Shown one piece after another: positions 12,021 through 23,100 of a stretch of DNA of 64,000 nt. Location: the NCBI GenBank assembly GCA_018340375.1, contig JAFFJZ010000030.1, positions 1,054,001 through 1,118,000 on the forward strand, read 5' to 3'. The notes under the pieces were generated by a model, which saw nothing but the letters and a program-made list of their open reading frames with translations, was not told the origin of the DNA and did no database searches. This DNA is from Gonatopus flavifemur (lineage: Eukaryota > Arthropoda > Insecta > Hymenoptera > Dryinidae). The stretch's first letter is position 1. Each line of letters opens with the position of its first letter. A program made the position numbers and the translations under genes.

Positions 12021-13816
12021 TCATTTATTATTGAATGGTACACTGCAATTATTAAATATATAAGAAACATTTTCCTGATTGGATTTCATTTTTAGTTCAT
12101 TGAAATCCGTATCAACCTCAGATATACGTGAATTACCTCTTTTTTGATTGAATAATTTTGCATGTTCTGATGTTGGTTCATAGGATTGCGTTTCTGCGTT
12201 AGCAGTTCCAGGTTGTACGGATAAGGAATTGGTAATTTGTCCATATATTTTCCTTCTATTTGCTAGGGAATCTTCAATGTAACCCTCTGCTACAGTGCTG
12301 GATTTCCAGCCACCATGCCGTTTGAGTGTCATGACATCAGCTCCTCCATCTACAAGGAGTGTTGCCGACGTTCCACGGAAACTGTGTCCAGTGTATAGCT
12401 CTGGATTTGACAGATTCAAAAATGTCGCAATTTTTTGTGGAATTTTTCCAATCTCATTTATTCCAATTGGTTGCGCAATGCATTTGCCGTTCCTGTATCC
12501 CAAGAAAAAACGATCACATTCTACATTTTTGGGACAAAGTTTGTAATATTTTTTACAAATCTTATAAAATTCTCCTTCAACCACAAATGATCGCGAGATA
12601 TTAGTTTTAGTGTCGGGAATTTTAATGAGCAGCATAGTCGAATGATCTTCAATATTATTCATAGTTAAATACGTTAATTCTTCCCTCCTGCAGGCACCAG
12701 ATATCCCAATCACAAGAACAGCCTATAATTAATAAGATCTATTGAAAAAAGCTCAATGAAAAATTTGCCTTAAACTTTATCAGAATATCATGATTTTTTT
12801 TTCATGAACAGTTTTACCAATTTCATAATAAGATATTGAATCTCATGACATAATTTTATAATCAGTGAAGAATTTTTAAATTTCATCACTGGTATTAAAT
12901 TGAGAACGTATTATTTATTTTAATATGGTATTATGATGAAAAATACTGTATCAAATTCAAGGATTTTTCTAGAAGGTATCCTATGAGCATAATTGATGAT
13001 CATTTAATACATTGTAGGGCAACAGATGAGATCCCATAAAACAAAATAAACTTTTTAAATACATTCAAACAAAGTTATTCAGAATGTGATCGAAATTTAT
13101 ATTTTATGCATTACAAATACATCCGAAATATAGAAAATGTATTCAAAAAACATTCAAGCTTTTGAAAAAAGGATTTAAAATACTTTTTATGCTCAAAATG
13201 CATTTCAGAAGCTTTTTTTGTGTTATGGGATAACAGTGAAGTTAGAGAAAAGAGTTAACGGAGATATAAGTTGCCAAACTTTCATTCCGAATTGATTTGG
13301 AAAAATAGCTTTGGATATGATAAAAAATTTAGAAAGTCGAGTATATTATTTGACATTTACCTTCATTGCCAAAAATTTATCATCGGAAGTCTCGTTGCAA
13401 AATTTGGATACATCTTGAGCCGTCAATACTTTGGCTTTTTTATTTTTATATCCAGTAGATTTTCTTTTGAGGAATGCTGTCAATTTAGTATAAGCTTGGA
13501 TATCAATATCGTCGTATGCTTTTAATGTAGATTTTAACATCGAATAGTGAGACCACAAAGTGGATGGTGCTGCTTTTTTTGACATCTCATTGAAATAAAC
13601 GAGCATAATTTCTTCAGCGAAAGAAGTGGTTTTTTTATTTTTGCGCCACCTTTTAACTTCGTTATAAGATGCTGTATATTTTCGTTTTGATTTCGCGGGC
13701 AGTAATTGGAGGCATATTTCTTCAGCTGCATCTGTGATATAGTTTGGTACAGATTCATCATAATCTTGATCATTATTTTCATTATTCGAATCCATTTCAA
13801 GTAAACATCGTTTCAC
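12021..13816 (-). CDS. Crypton-like tyrosine recombinase, two exons
   Basis: Exon 1 (13816-13361) and exon 2 (12722-12021) are separated by an intron (13360-12723) with GT and AG ends on the minus strand. Joining them in phase 0 gives about 385 residues. Exon 1 carries the SAM-like core-binding domain (PAKSKRKYTASYNEVKRW, then LKRKSTGY). Exon 2 carries the catalytic domain: Arg in GACRREELTYL, Lys in PDTKTN, His and Arg in GHSFRGTSATLL, the HGGW motif, and the Tyr nucleophile in VAEGYIEDS. This set defines tyrosine recombinases, which cut and rejoin DNA through a phosphotyrosine bond. Similar proteins in animals belong to Crypton-type DNA transposons or their domesticated descendants. No stop or frameshift interrupts it. 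A second in-frame Met at 13795 is an alternative start. No terminal repeats were seen, as is normal for Cryptons. Confidence 0.8.
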
Positions 13817-14179
13817 TATTTCACTATTTACTTCATTCGTTGAGAGATCAATTGCGACGAGAATTAATTGTCTACTGGTTTGCGCGTTATTACAAGACTA
13901 CACGATATGAAATAAGTTAGAATAAAATGTAGGTATTGATGTATTGAACGTTTGTTTATTTTTCGCTATTTCAGGGACGAAGGGCTGTTGATGAATGTAA
14001 ACAAATTGAACTCGTAGACAGACATTGCCAAGCGTTGTTGAGTTTGTTGTTGAAGGAAGATGTGTGATTAAGTTAATGAGACTGATGTTTGAATCAATTG
14101 TCTGAATGAATTTGGAAATGAGTATAAGAAACATTGAACCTGGCATTGATCAGATCGTTTCCGAATCAATTTTCATGGA
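13817..14179. other. 5' flank of the recombinase gene
   Basis: No gene or repeat end was recognised. The recombinase promoter would be expected here, but no clear TATA or initiator motif can be singled out. Confidence 0.35.
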
Positions 14180-14181
14180 TG

Positions 14182-14497
14182 CACTGAGAAAACTGAATGT
14201 TTACTACAACTTGAAAATTTTAGTTGTTCTATAACAGTTGGTGCAAAGACTTTCTTTGTTGGAGGAAGCATAAATTTAGTCACATGCCCATAAAATAATT
14301 AGTTGTGACAACAATATAAGATATAGTTGTTGCAACCATACTAACAGAGTTGAAGATTTATCTTGTTCTATCATTTTTCAAAGTCTGAATGAACATATAT
14401 TTTTGGTTACCACAACTAAAAAAATATATTTGATGTCGTATTTCACTGAAAAATTTAGTAGGTTTTTGATTGTGGCAATTAAAAATTTTTTTCAGTG
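14182..14497. repeat. 316-bp MITE with CACTG ends, TG duplication
   Basis: It starts CACTGAGAAAACTG and ends TTTTTTTCAGTG, with TG at 14180-14181 and again at 14498-14499. The terminal complementarity is imperfect. The interior has repeated TTAGTTGT and ACAACTA blocks in opposite orientation. Non-coding. Confidence 0.6.
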
Positions 14498-14784
14498 TGG
14501 AATATAAGGATCAAATATGTTAATAAAAAGATGACAAAAAACCATCATGCTGTAGGTGACATGTTCCAATATTTTTTTTATTCGACTTTACAATGAGACA
14601 AATAAGTCATTCAAATAAAAATTCGTTGCAATAAGCGATTTAAACTTCAGAGACATTGAGAGTTCAAATGGTGTAGAAAGATGATAAGCGTGCGGTAAAG
14701 TTACTTTACCGCACTGGTCTGACTACCGTGTGGAAATCAGTCATTTTGCGTACGCAACACAGGCTTGGAAAATCGAAATTTGCG

Positions 14785-15085
14785 CACAGTGTTAGGAAAA
14801 ATATATTGACGAAAAATTATTCAAAGTTGAGTCAAACAAGGACATAGTGACATTCCCGCGAAGCTGAAAATCCAGTTGACTCAATTTTAGTCGACTACAG
14901 ATGGAAATCAATTCAGATGTTTGTCAACAGTATTCAACTTGTTGAAATGATGGAAACATTTGAATTTATTTTCATCTGTAGTCGAGTAAAATGAACTCGA
15001 CCGGATTCTAAACTTCGCGGGAATGCCACTATGTCCCCGTTTTACTCAACTTTGGGTAATTTTTCGTCAATACATTTTCTCCGTG
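14785..15085. repeat. foldback MITE of about 300 bp
   Basis: The arms around TATTGACGAAAAATTATTC (from 14804) and TTTTTCGTCAATACA (to about 15074) are inverted copies. So are ATGTCACTATGTCC-like and CTACAGATGGAAAT-like blocks further in. The outer right end reads TTTTCTCCGTG followed by TA. Non-coding. Confidence 0.65.
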
Positions 15086-15113
15086 TAGGCTCCCAAAATA
15101 CCTATCTATCCGG

Positions 15114-15431
15114 CTGCCAATTTACTGACGTAGATTTTTTGCACAAATACGCTCAGCAAATAAAAACATGAGACGTCTTTTATTCAACGGAGATATTATT
15201 AGCTTTCCGAAAGATAACTTATGTTTGCGATGTGTTGATCAATCCACCCAAGATTTCATACACTTGATCTTCATTTGCCCAGCTTTGGAGCAAGAGAGAC
15301 AGTGCTTTATGCGGGACTGTGGTTTCGTGGGAGGTATGGATGACTTTTTTGATGGACTTCTAGTTTATCCAATCGCATCAATAATCAAGAAATTGTTTCT
15401 GTTTGCAAAATCTGTCTTACCCACCCAATAA
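15114..15431 (+). pseudogene. C-terminal fragment of a non-LTR retrotransposon ORF2
   Basis: The last 87 codons contain CLRC, a spacer, then HLIFICPALEQER. This is the CxxC...H....C zinc-binding pattern found after the reverse-transcriptase domain of many insect non-LTR elements. The last 20 or so residues (IIKKLFLFAKSVLP) resemble the usual hydrophobic-basic tail before the stop. The sequence upstream of 15168 is probably the same protein but degraded. No reverse-transcriptase catalytic motif is present in the window, so the piece is inactive. Confidence 0.5.
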
Positions 15432-15591
15432 AATAGATTCACAGATTATTTTATAGTAGACTATTATGTTATAGTTTATTATGTTGTAGTTTATCATAAC
15501 CTAGTGTGCAGATTTGGCCCCTGGCCGACGATTGTAAAACATACCTATCATATAGCGATAATATGGAAGTTTGGATGAATTGTTTAATTTA

Positions 15592-15873
15592 CTCTCTAAA
15601 TTCTTTGGAGTGAATATTCACTCTTCAAAGAGTCAAAATACTGCAACTCTAGAACGGAGTGGGAGCTCAACTCTTGAAGAGTGAAATTTCACTCTTTAAG
15701 AGTCAATATTCACTCTTTTTCCTAAGAGTGAGTTTTTCGCTCCAAACACCAGAGTTGATTTCCACTCTTATAGAGTGAAAATTCACTCTTTAAGAGTGAA
15801 ATTTTCCACTCTTTCGGAGTTGCAGTATTTTCACTCGGCAAGAGTGAATTTTCACTCCAAGGAATTTAGAGAG
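15592..15873. repeat. 282-bp foldback of ACTCT/AGAGT units, TA duplication
   Basis: The left end CTCTCTAAATTC is mirrored by GAATTTAGAGAG at the right, with TA at 15590-15591 and 15874-15875. Inside, CACTCTT and AAGAGTG alternate every 15 to 20 bp. It lies in the 3' region of the non-LTR fragment and is younger than it. Confidence 0.75.
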
Positions 15874-16130
15874 TAGACAGCATAAAATCGCATGAGAACG
15901 CTCTGCTGACACGTACTACTATAAGCGGATACAATTAGAGGGTGTTATATCTTATTTTGTTCATGAAACAACTCGTCTCTTGTTACTCATTAATCATATC
16001 ATTACTCTTCTATACAATATCTTAATGTGAATTTATATTCCAATATTAGGCTTAGGACTCCATTGTATGGACTATTCTTGTCTCAAACAATTAGATAAAT
16101 AATAATAATATTCATTTTACGCCTCATAGT

Positions 16131-16706
16131 TCCCGGGTACGACCCGGATAGACCCGTATACAATACCTATCTTCTAAAACTCGTCCGGATAGAATCCGGA
16201 TGAGATCGGATAGAATACCGATGATCAATTAGAAATTAATTCTGTGTCCTTATCCCCACATGATTCCCGTATCAACCCGGATACACATCCGTCTTATAGT
16301 TGACATTCCCCGCTCCATACTCGCATACACCCGTATACGATACCTATCTTCCAATACTTGCCCGGATAGGATCCGGATGGAACCGGATAGGGTACCCATC
16401 ATCAGTTATAAATTAATTTTGTGTCCTAATTTCCGTATGACTCCCGGATGAGCTTGGATATACATCCTTTCCATACCTAATTGTTCCCGTCCCGTACCCG
16501 GATACACCCGTATATGATACCTATTCTCCAAAACCCGTAAGAACCCAGATACAATCCAGTTTTGCAAATCCCGAATGATATCCGGATAGATCCGTATAAA
16601 TATATACCCGACACGGAAAATGGTTCCCGTATAACACTCTGATAGACCTGTATACCATTCCATTCGGGTTTGTATGCAGGATTCGTCCGGTTCCCGTCGG
16701 GTCCCT
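16131..16706. repeat. 177-bp tandem repeat, about three copies, CCGGAT-rich
   Basis: The marker CCCGTATA.(A/G)ATACCTAT is found at about 16153, 16330 and 16507, giving a period of 177 bp. Each unit contains several CCGGAT(A/G) boxes and, in the first two, an ATTAATT(C/T)TGTGTCCT block. The third unit is more diverged at its end. It is probably the interior of a repeat element or a small satellite. Frames across it are not protein-like. Confidence 0.7.
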
Positions 16707-17452
16707 ACCCAAGCGGCACAGGGATGTTACAGATGTGATATGAACATACTTGGAACATCCAAATGAGACTGTTTTGGATAATCACCTTCTATGTGTGTCC
16801 CTAGGATACTGTAGGCATCATAATTCCTCCTGGTGCTGCTTGCTTATCCGGTCTTTTTACCAAGGAAGACTATTGGAAAAATGAATTGTTTTTAACAAGT
16901 GTTTTGAATCGGTATTTCCCTGTTACTCTGTAGTGTTGAATCGGTAATACACTACCCAAGCAGCACCAGAACGTACTATGAACGTTCTTTGAATATTTGA
17001 AATATGTTCTATGTACATTCCATTTCATAGGTGCTCAAATTCAAAACACCCATTCAAATATATTCATGCTTTATAGTGAATCGTCATTTCTTCTGCAGTA
17101 AACTATAAACTTCGTATGAAAATTTGCAAACAGGATACTTTAGTCGATTCCAAAATTAATTTGTTCGTATTGAATTTTGGATGAATGTCGATAAGCGATT
17201 CAAACTACAACGATTCAAGTTTCCAGTACATTTAATGTCATGAAATTTGAATCGTTCACTCCCCAAGCGGCAACAGAAGCTCAAAGTATATACGAAATAG
17301 AAACATTCGCAGAATGTACGAATGAGGTACAAAGGACATATAATGAACGTGCATAAAATATTCGGATGAGATTGGTTTGAATATACTTAGAACGTACATA
17401 GTACATTCGAGATGTACGATATTCATTCAATCGACGTTCGACTGACATACCG
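16707..17452. repeat. cluster of CCCAAGC(A/G)GCA termini
   Basis: CCCAAGCGGCACAGG at about 16708 faces CCTGGTGCTGCTTG at about 16832, which may bound one small element. Further outward-type ends occur at about 16964 (CCCAAGCAGCACCAG) and 17262 (CCCAAGCGGCAACAG). The sequences between contain GAACGTAC-like palindromes. Exact elements could not be resolved. Confidence 0.45.
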
Positions 17453-17802
17453 CCCAGGAAAAAGTCATTAGATCTATTCAGATCCGAATAGATCTGAATA
17501 GATCTGATTTTTGGTCAGATCTGGTTCAAAAGATCAGATTAGATCTGTTCAGATCTCAGTAGATCTGATCAGATCTTGGCACATCTGGTTAGATCTGAGT
17601 AGATCTCGTTATATCTGAATTGAATATTAGATTAAATCTTAATGAGCAATTGGTGGTTCAATTGTCAGAAATTTTGTGATATCTGTCTGTATATGAATTT
17701 GATTTTGCACATATATTGTGACAAACACAAGCCAAAATCGCAGTTTTTCAGATCTTAATAGATCTGTTTAGATCTGGTCAGATCTGATCATTTTTTCCCG
17801 GG
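17453..17802. repeat. AGATCT-rich foldback, CG duplication
   Basis: The element starts CCCAGGAAAAAGTCATTAG and ends TCATTTTTTCCCGGG. CG is outside both ends (17451-17452 and 17803-17804). The flanks hold dense AGATCT units like those at 2305-2703, with a unique middle (about 17620-17740). It belongs to the same design of element but is a different sequence. Confidence 0.7.
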
Positions 17803-18021
17803 CGTCGTATATTCGATTACATCCCAAATAGACGATCCAATTTCTATTATTGGGAGCACAAATTAGTTCGGCCCGGTTTGAAAAGATGACTCTCGCTCTC
17901 ATGAATGTTCCATAGTCACAACCGATTTCAATTGTTTCAGAGAGGTTAGATACCTGTGAATAATATTCAGTCATTATCACTCCGAGTTCCTTCTAGAATC
18001 CCGACTTTTACTCAGTGAAGT

Positions 18022-19312
18022 ATGTCGAATTTCGTTTCAACTAAGCAGCATTTGCGGGAGGTGCTAGTTTTCTGTTTTAATTGGAAAAAAAGTGCAGCTG
18101 AAGCCCATCGAATGCTTGTGGAAGTTTATGGTGACAATGCTCCAACTGATATATCATGTAGGGAATGGTTTCGACGTTTGAAGAATGGCGATTTCAGTGT
18201 CGAAGACAAGCCTCGCTCAGGACAACCACAAAAATTCGAAAACGAGGAATTGGAGGCTTTACTCGACGAAGATCCGAGTCAAACGCAACAGGAGCTTGCG
18301 GAATCATTAGGAGTTACGCAACAAGCAGTTTCCGTACAATTACAATCCATGGGCGTAATTCAAAAGCAAGGCTATTGAGTACCTTATGACTTAAAGCCCA
18401 CACGGAGAAAAAGGTATCTTAAAAAGTACCATAATTTATGGATTTTTTGCGCTGGTCTGACCGAGTCTAAATATTTACCTGAAAAAACCTCTAAAAGTAC
18501 CATAATGTCTTGGACTTTTATACGGAAGGTACCATACTTATTTCAAAAAGTCCAAGAAATTATGGTACTTTTAGAGATTCATGCAAGTGAATATTCCGAC
18601 TCAGGTCAGACCAGCGCTGAAAATCCATAAATTATGGTATTTTTCAAGATATCTGTTTTCTCAGTGCAGAGACATTGAACGGCGGTTCTTCACTTGCGAG
18701 CAGCTGATTCAAAGACAACGGAGAAAGGGGTTCTTACATCGGATTGTGACAGAGGATGAGGAATGGGTATTCTACGATAACCCCAAGAAAAGAAAATACT
18801 ATGCTATGCCCGGTCAATCGTTGCCATCGACTTCAACATCGACACCAAAGAGGAATATTCATGGTTCAAAGATTATGCTGTGTATCTGGTGAGACCAAAA
18901 GGGTGTTATATACTATGAGTTGCTAAAACCTGGTGATTCTATTACGGGTGATCGGTATAGGCTACAATTGATTCGTCCGGAATACAAGGAAAGACATGAC
19001 AAAGTTATTCTTTCACACGATAACGCTCGGCCTCATGTCGCAAAAGTAGTGAAAAATTATCTGGAAACGTCTAAGTGGGATATTCTACCGCACCCGCCGT
19101 ACTCGCCGGATATTGCTCCTTCTGATTACTGGTTATTCCGCCAGATACAATACGATTTGGCAGGCCACCGGTTCACTTCGTTCGGAGAAATCGAAAATTG
19201 GCTTCTAACTTGGATCGCCTCGAAAGACGAGACGTTTTTCCGTAACGGGATTCAAAAATTACCCGAAAGATGGGAAAAGGTGATAGCCAGCGATGGACAA
19301 TACTTTGATTAA
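18022..19312 (+). pseudogene. mariner transposase (D,D34D), broken
   Basis: It begins with ATG at 18022 and the helix-turn-helix domain (REWFRRLKNGDFSVEDKPRSGQP, then QQELAESLGVTQQAVS). The catalytic part contains the first Asp in TEDEEW (codon 18755), the second in SHDNARPH (19019) and the third in YSPDIAPSDYWLF (19124). The last two are separated by 34 residues, the mariner signature. Damage: TGA at 18376 and TGA at 18890, both where mariners usually have Trp (TGG), and a foldback insertion at 18401-18666. The frame after the foldback agrees exactly with the frame before it once 268 bp are taken out. The usual Gly before the first Asp is Glu here. Confidence 0.85.
18401..18666. repeat. 266-bp foldback MITE inside mariner 1, CA duplication
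   Basis: The ends CACGGAGAAAAAGGTATCTT and AAGATATCTGTTTTCTCAGTG are near-complements. CA is found just before (18399-18400) and just after (18667-18668). The interior repeats ACCATAATTTATGGA-like and TGGTCTGACC-like blocks in opposite orientation. The surrounding transposase frame shows that the target site contained a single CA. Confidence 0.85.
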
Positions 19313-19389
19313 TTTGATAATTCATGTTCTTCTGAAATAAATGCATCTTTAACTGTGAAAAAACGAACCGAATTAATTTGTACTCCCAA

Positions 19390-19676
19390 TAGATATCTGA
19401 AAGATGTCTGACAATTGTGTAAGGTATCTTAAAATTTTTTCTGAAAGAGATCTTTAAGATATCTTTAAGATATCGGACGCAACACTATTATATATCTTGA
19501 TGATATCTGAAGAGAGATATTTCAGAAGCTTCTCTAAGAGATCTTAATGAGGTCTTATGGGAGAGCAAAATTGGAAATCCGAAAAATGACATATTTCAGA
19601 AATCATACAAAAATCCTGGTGGTAATGTATGTATATCATAATTTTCCATAATTCTCATGAGAGTCATAATTTTTTA
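19390..19676. repeat. AAGATATC-type repeat tract
   Basis: Repeated AGATATCTGAAAGATGTC-like units on both strands (about 19390-19555), like the tract at 3055-3480. It is followed by unassigned AT-rich sequence up to mariner 2. Confidence 0.4.
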
Positions 19677-20577
19677 TATTAGGTGTGCAAGTTGAAACTT
19701 GACTTTTTTTTGTCAAATTCAATTTTATTGAAAAAATACTTCTTTCAAGAATTATCAATTGAAATATTCGCCGTTATTATCTACAATCTTTCGCCATTTA
19801 TCGGGTAGTAGATGAATGCCTTCACGATAGAAACTTGGTGATTTTGTAACAAAATAGTTATCCAGCCATTTCCGGACATCTTCGATATTCATGAAGTGCT
19901 GCTCCTTCAAATATGACGACATTGATCTGAATAAGTGATAATCGGAAGGAGCTAAGTCTGGTGAATATGCCGCATGAGGTACAACTTCCCAGCCTCAATT
20001 GAAGATGAGTTCCTGGGTTGGTTTTGCTGTATGTGGACGTGCATTATCATGCAGCAGCATCACTTTTCGCCTTCCTTGCCCCGTAAATGGTCTTTTTTCC
20101 TCCAGAGCATCACTTACTTTGATCAGCTGGGCCCGGTAACGCTCAGCTGTAATAGTTTGGCCAGGTTCGGGAAGGTTGTAGATTCCTTTGCAGTCCCACC
20201 AGACACAGAGTAAAACTTTCTTTGCATGAATATTCGGTTTTTCAACTGCCCGTGTGGAAAAATTGATCAGGATTCAATTAGGGCCTAATTTAAACAAATC
20301 AGGGCCAAGTAAGGAATTGATGTAGAATGTGACGCATAAACCATCAGGTCCTAATCGGGTGCCCATAAGGGTACAATCAGGCCCGTAACAATCATCTTAC
20401 ATCCAAATATAGTGTCCTAGCTAACAAACTTGATGAATGAATTTTGAAATGACTTCAAATTTTCGAATATTATCGAAGCAGATGTAGTTGATTGATTCAT
20501 AAACAATCAATTCTATTTTTTCCGAAAGAAAAGGGAGGTTATTTCAACTCTCTGAAGTATGAATCAAGTTAGATGTT

Positions 20578-21105
20578 TCATAATTCACTGAGAAAACTTC
20601 ACAGGCGTTATTCTGCAGTCAAAATGTAATGATTTCCTATTTGGCAAAATTTTTTCGAGGTTTAGTTTTTGAGATATTAGAATTTTTATATTTTTTTTTT
20701 CGAATCCACATCATTCAAGAGCACTGTGTATTAAATACTTGAGCTTGACACCATTGGCTGAGTTAGGAAACGGCGGATCTCTGGAAAAAATGTACTATTC
20801 TGTCATTTTTGGATTTAAGGTTATAGCAATTTGAAATTTTTTGGCTTCCAGCCGATCAGAATCCAGCAACTTTGAGTTATTATAGCTACAAAACATGGGA
20901 TGACTGGATACTTTGATTTTTTTCTCAGAGATCCACGATTTTCCAACTTGACGAATCGTGTTAAGCTCAAATATGTCACACACAGTGCTTTTGAATGATT
21001 TGGATTTGAAAAAAATTCTAAAAATGCTCCTATCTCAAAAACTAAGACTCAACACAAATTTTTCAGACCGGAAATACGCCTGTGAAATTCTTTCAGTGAA
21101 CTATG
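20578..21105. repeat. foldback within the 4.1-kb element
   Basis: CACTGAGAAAACTTCACAGG near 20589 is mirrored by CCTGTGAAATTCTTTCAGTG near 21100. Inner blocks (TTTTTGAGATATTAGAATTTT and TCTTGAATGATGTGGATT) are also inverted, with a middle of about 230 bp. Complementarity continues a few bases outside the CACTG ends, so the exact border is unclear. Confidence 0.6.
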
Positions 21106-21117
21106 AAACACACGGTA

Positions 21118-21243
21118 TATAGATATAAACATGGATATGGGTATGTATATATGTGTAAATAGATGTATGAATGAATTTACGTGTGTATATTTGTATATTT
21201 GTATATGTATACATACATATATGTATGTATGTATGTATGCATG
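21118..21243. repeat. TATG/GTAT microsatellite
   Basis: An imperfect run of ATATGGGTATG, GTATATT and ATGTATGTATGTATG. The open frames across it (both strands) are low-complexity artefacts. Confidence 0.8.
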
Positions 21244-21304
21244 ATCCACTAGAGCTCCCGAATATATTGTAGCAAATTTTGTATTCAAGATATTCCAAAA
21301 TTGG

Positions 21305-21432
21305 TAGGGGGTCTTTTGGCCGAATCGACATGATTTGACAATCACTAATCGATTTCAGAGAACACTAAAGAATGACTAGCGATTGTCAAATCATGTCCAT
21401 TCGGCCAAAAACTTTTTTAGTCAGAAGACCCC
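21305..21432. repeat. hairpin repeat, GGTCTTTTGGCCGAAT arms
   Basis: GGGGGTCTTTTGGCCGAATC is mirrored by ATTCGGCCAAAAAC and AGAAGACCCC, with the inner pair CATGATTTGACAATC and GATTGTCAAATCATG. The loop is about 40 bp. Confidence 0.6.
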
Positions 21433-21538
21433 TTACCTCCAAAATTCAACTATAATTTCATTACTTTGTACTTTGTTCTATTAGACAGAAAAATACTCTA
21501 AAAATAATCCTTGATTGTGAACATTATTATTGATCGTG

Positions 21539-21590
21539 TATTATTATTATTATTGTTGTTGTTATTGTTGTTTTTATTATCATCATATCT
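21539..21590. repeat. TTA/TTG trinucleotide run
   Basis: ATTATTATTATTATTG then TTGTTGTTATTGTTG; simple repeat only. Confidence 0.75.
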
Positions 21591-21619
21591 TATTACCTAT
21601 TCATATATTTTTATTTTTA

Positions 21620-21875
21620 CACGGAGAAAAATTGTCTATTATAAATTACTAGACTCGCTAGTATATTGCGGACATACTTGCATTCTGAAGGTATATACCA
21701 AACATTCTCTTCAAAAGTACCAGACTTTCTGGGAGTTAATGGTAGGATAATGACATTTTATAATAGAAAGTCTGATGCTTTTGATCAGAATGTTTGGTAT
21801 ACAACCTTAAAATGCAAGTATATCCTCAATATACTAGCGAGTCTAGCAATTTATAGTAGATAATTTTTCTCAGTG
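21620..21875. repeat. 256-bp foldback MITE, TA duplication
   Basis: It starts CACGGAGAAAAATTGTCTAT and ends ATAATTTTTCTCAGTG, with TA at 21618-21619 and 21876-21877. The arms include TAGACTCGCTAGTATATT and its complement. The ends belong to the same CACGGAGAAA type as 18401-18666, but the interior differs. Confidence 0.8.
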
Positions 21876-22415
21876 TAAAAATATAAAATCAAGACATTTT
21901 CCATAGATATCACTCAAGCTTATATATGTTATATGATTAGTATTCACAAGCTTTTATGATTCTTCGATTTGAAATGTTCCTGTCATGACATTTTTTAAAT
22001 AGATTGATATGAGATCGATGATTTATATACATTCATCAGGAATTCTTTTTTATATCAACAGAGTTGCTCAAATCTGTTCATGGGTCACATTTCTATTCCT
22101 CAATTTCAGTCAAACCAAATTTCTAACGGAATCAACCCACCAAAAATTCACGTTGAATAGAATAACCAATGACGCACGGAATTTCCAGCCGATAGACCCC
22201 TGAAGAATACGAATGTTACCATCCGAGCATGCTTTCTTTCTACCAAAATACTCCAATTTGAATTCATAGGAAAATCCATACTTCAGATCGTTCGGATAAC
22301 CACACTCTTTTTTCGGTAGAGTGTCTCAGTCCCGAAGGTCAATTTTCCCGAAAGTCCGATACACCGAAATGCAAAATCCTGTTGGGTGTTGAACATCTAC
22401 AAATTCTGGTATTAC

Positions 22416-23100
22416 CCATACAGCACCGGGAGGTCTTTTGAATGTTCAAAAAACGTGCTTGATTACACAGAGAACGTGGAAATAACGTTTCGGGATGTTC
22501 TAAGAACGTCACATGTATGTCCCAAATTGTATGGCGCAAATGTCCCGGTTCGTTCTATTCATTTGCACCGTGCGACGTTTTAGAAACGTGTTCAATAAAG
22601 GTTTCCACACTCGAAAAAAAATTTATTCCAGTCAGATAAATATTTATTTGTCCTGTACCAAAGAAATATTTATTAGAATTAACAAAATATTCTTTGGAAG
22701 CAAAATAATTTATTCGAATCAAATAAACGATTAAAACCATCTATTTAATTCAAATAAATTATTTTGGTCCCAAAGAATATTTTGTTAATTCTAATGAATA
22801 TTTCTTTGCTACGGGACAAATGAATGTTTATTTGACTGGAATACATTTTTTTTTCAGTGCATTACGTTGCGCGAAGCTGCGCATATGTTTTTAAAGGTTA
22901 GTTCTCATGAAAGTATGTTGGGAAAACATTATGAGAACGGCCCGTAGTAGATGAAAAGAACGAGTTAAGAACGTATTCAGGGGCATCCAAAATGCAGGTA
23001 CTCTAAATATTTAAAAAACTTACCCCTCGGGGGCCAAAACACGCAAAACTGAGTGCATGTTTTCAAAACGTTGAGAGAATTTTCTGTGCTTTCTGGGTAG
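22416..23100. repeat. element with ACCCATACAGCAC-type ends
   Basis: ACCCATACAGCAC near 22416 faces GTGCTTTCTGGGTA near 23086, and AACGTTCTT-like palindromes lie between. It carries the younger foldback at 22608-22859 and itself sits within the 4.1-kb element. Similar ends occur at 8833 and 32690. Confidence 0.5.
22608..22859. repeat. 252-bp foldback MITE, CA duplication
   Basis: It starts CACTCGAAAAAAAATTTATT and ends ACATTTTTTTTTCAGTG, with CA at 22606-22607 and 22860-22861. The arms contain AAAGAAATATTTATTAGAAT and its complement. Non-coding. Confidence 0.7.

Larger units (their letters stand above)
15091..16110 (+). mobile_element. 3' end of a non-LTR retrotransposon (5' truncated)
   Basis: A C-terminal reverse-transcriptase-type frame (15114-15431) is followed by about 680 bp of 3' untranslated sequence ending in a TAA-rich run at about 16096-16110 (ATAATAATAATA). 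Such simple tails are typical of I/R1/LOA-group non-LTR elements. The front is missing, as is usual for 5'-truncated insertions. The 3' UTR was later split by the foldback at 15592-15873. Confidence 0.5.
17850..19389 (+). mobile_element. mariner element 1 (inactive)
   Basis: The left end TTGGGAGCACAAATTAGTTCG (17850) is the near-complement of the right end (to 19389), and TA lies outside both. Without the nested 266-bp foldback and its 2-bp duplication it would be about 1272 bp, a normal mariner length. The transposase inside is interrupted by two nonsense codons and the foldback. Confidence 0.85.

Noticed and set aside
21049..21345. Two overlapping minus-strand frames rich in His-Thr-Tyr-Ile
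   Set aside because: They read through the TATG microsatellite and are low-complexity artefacts.
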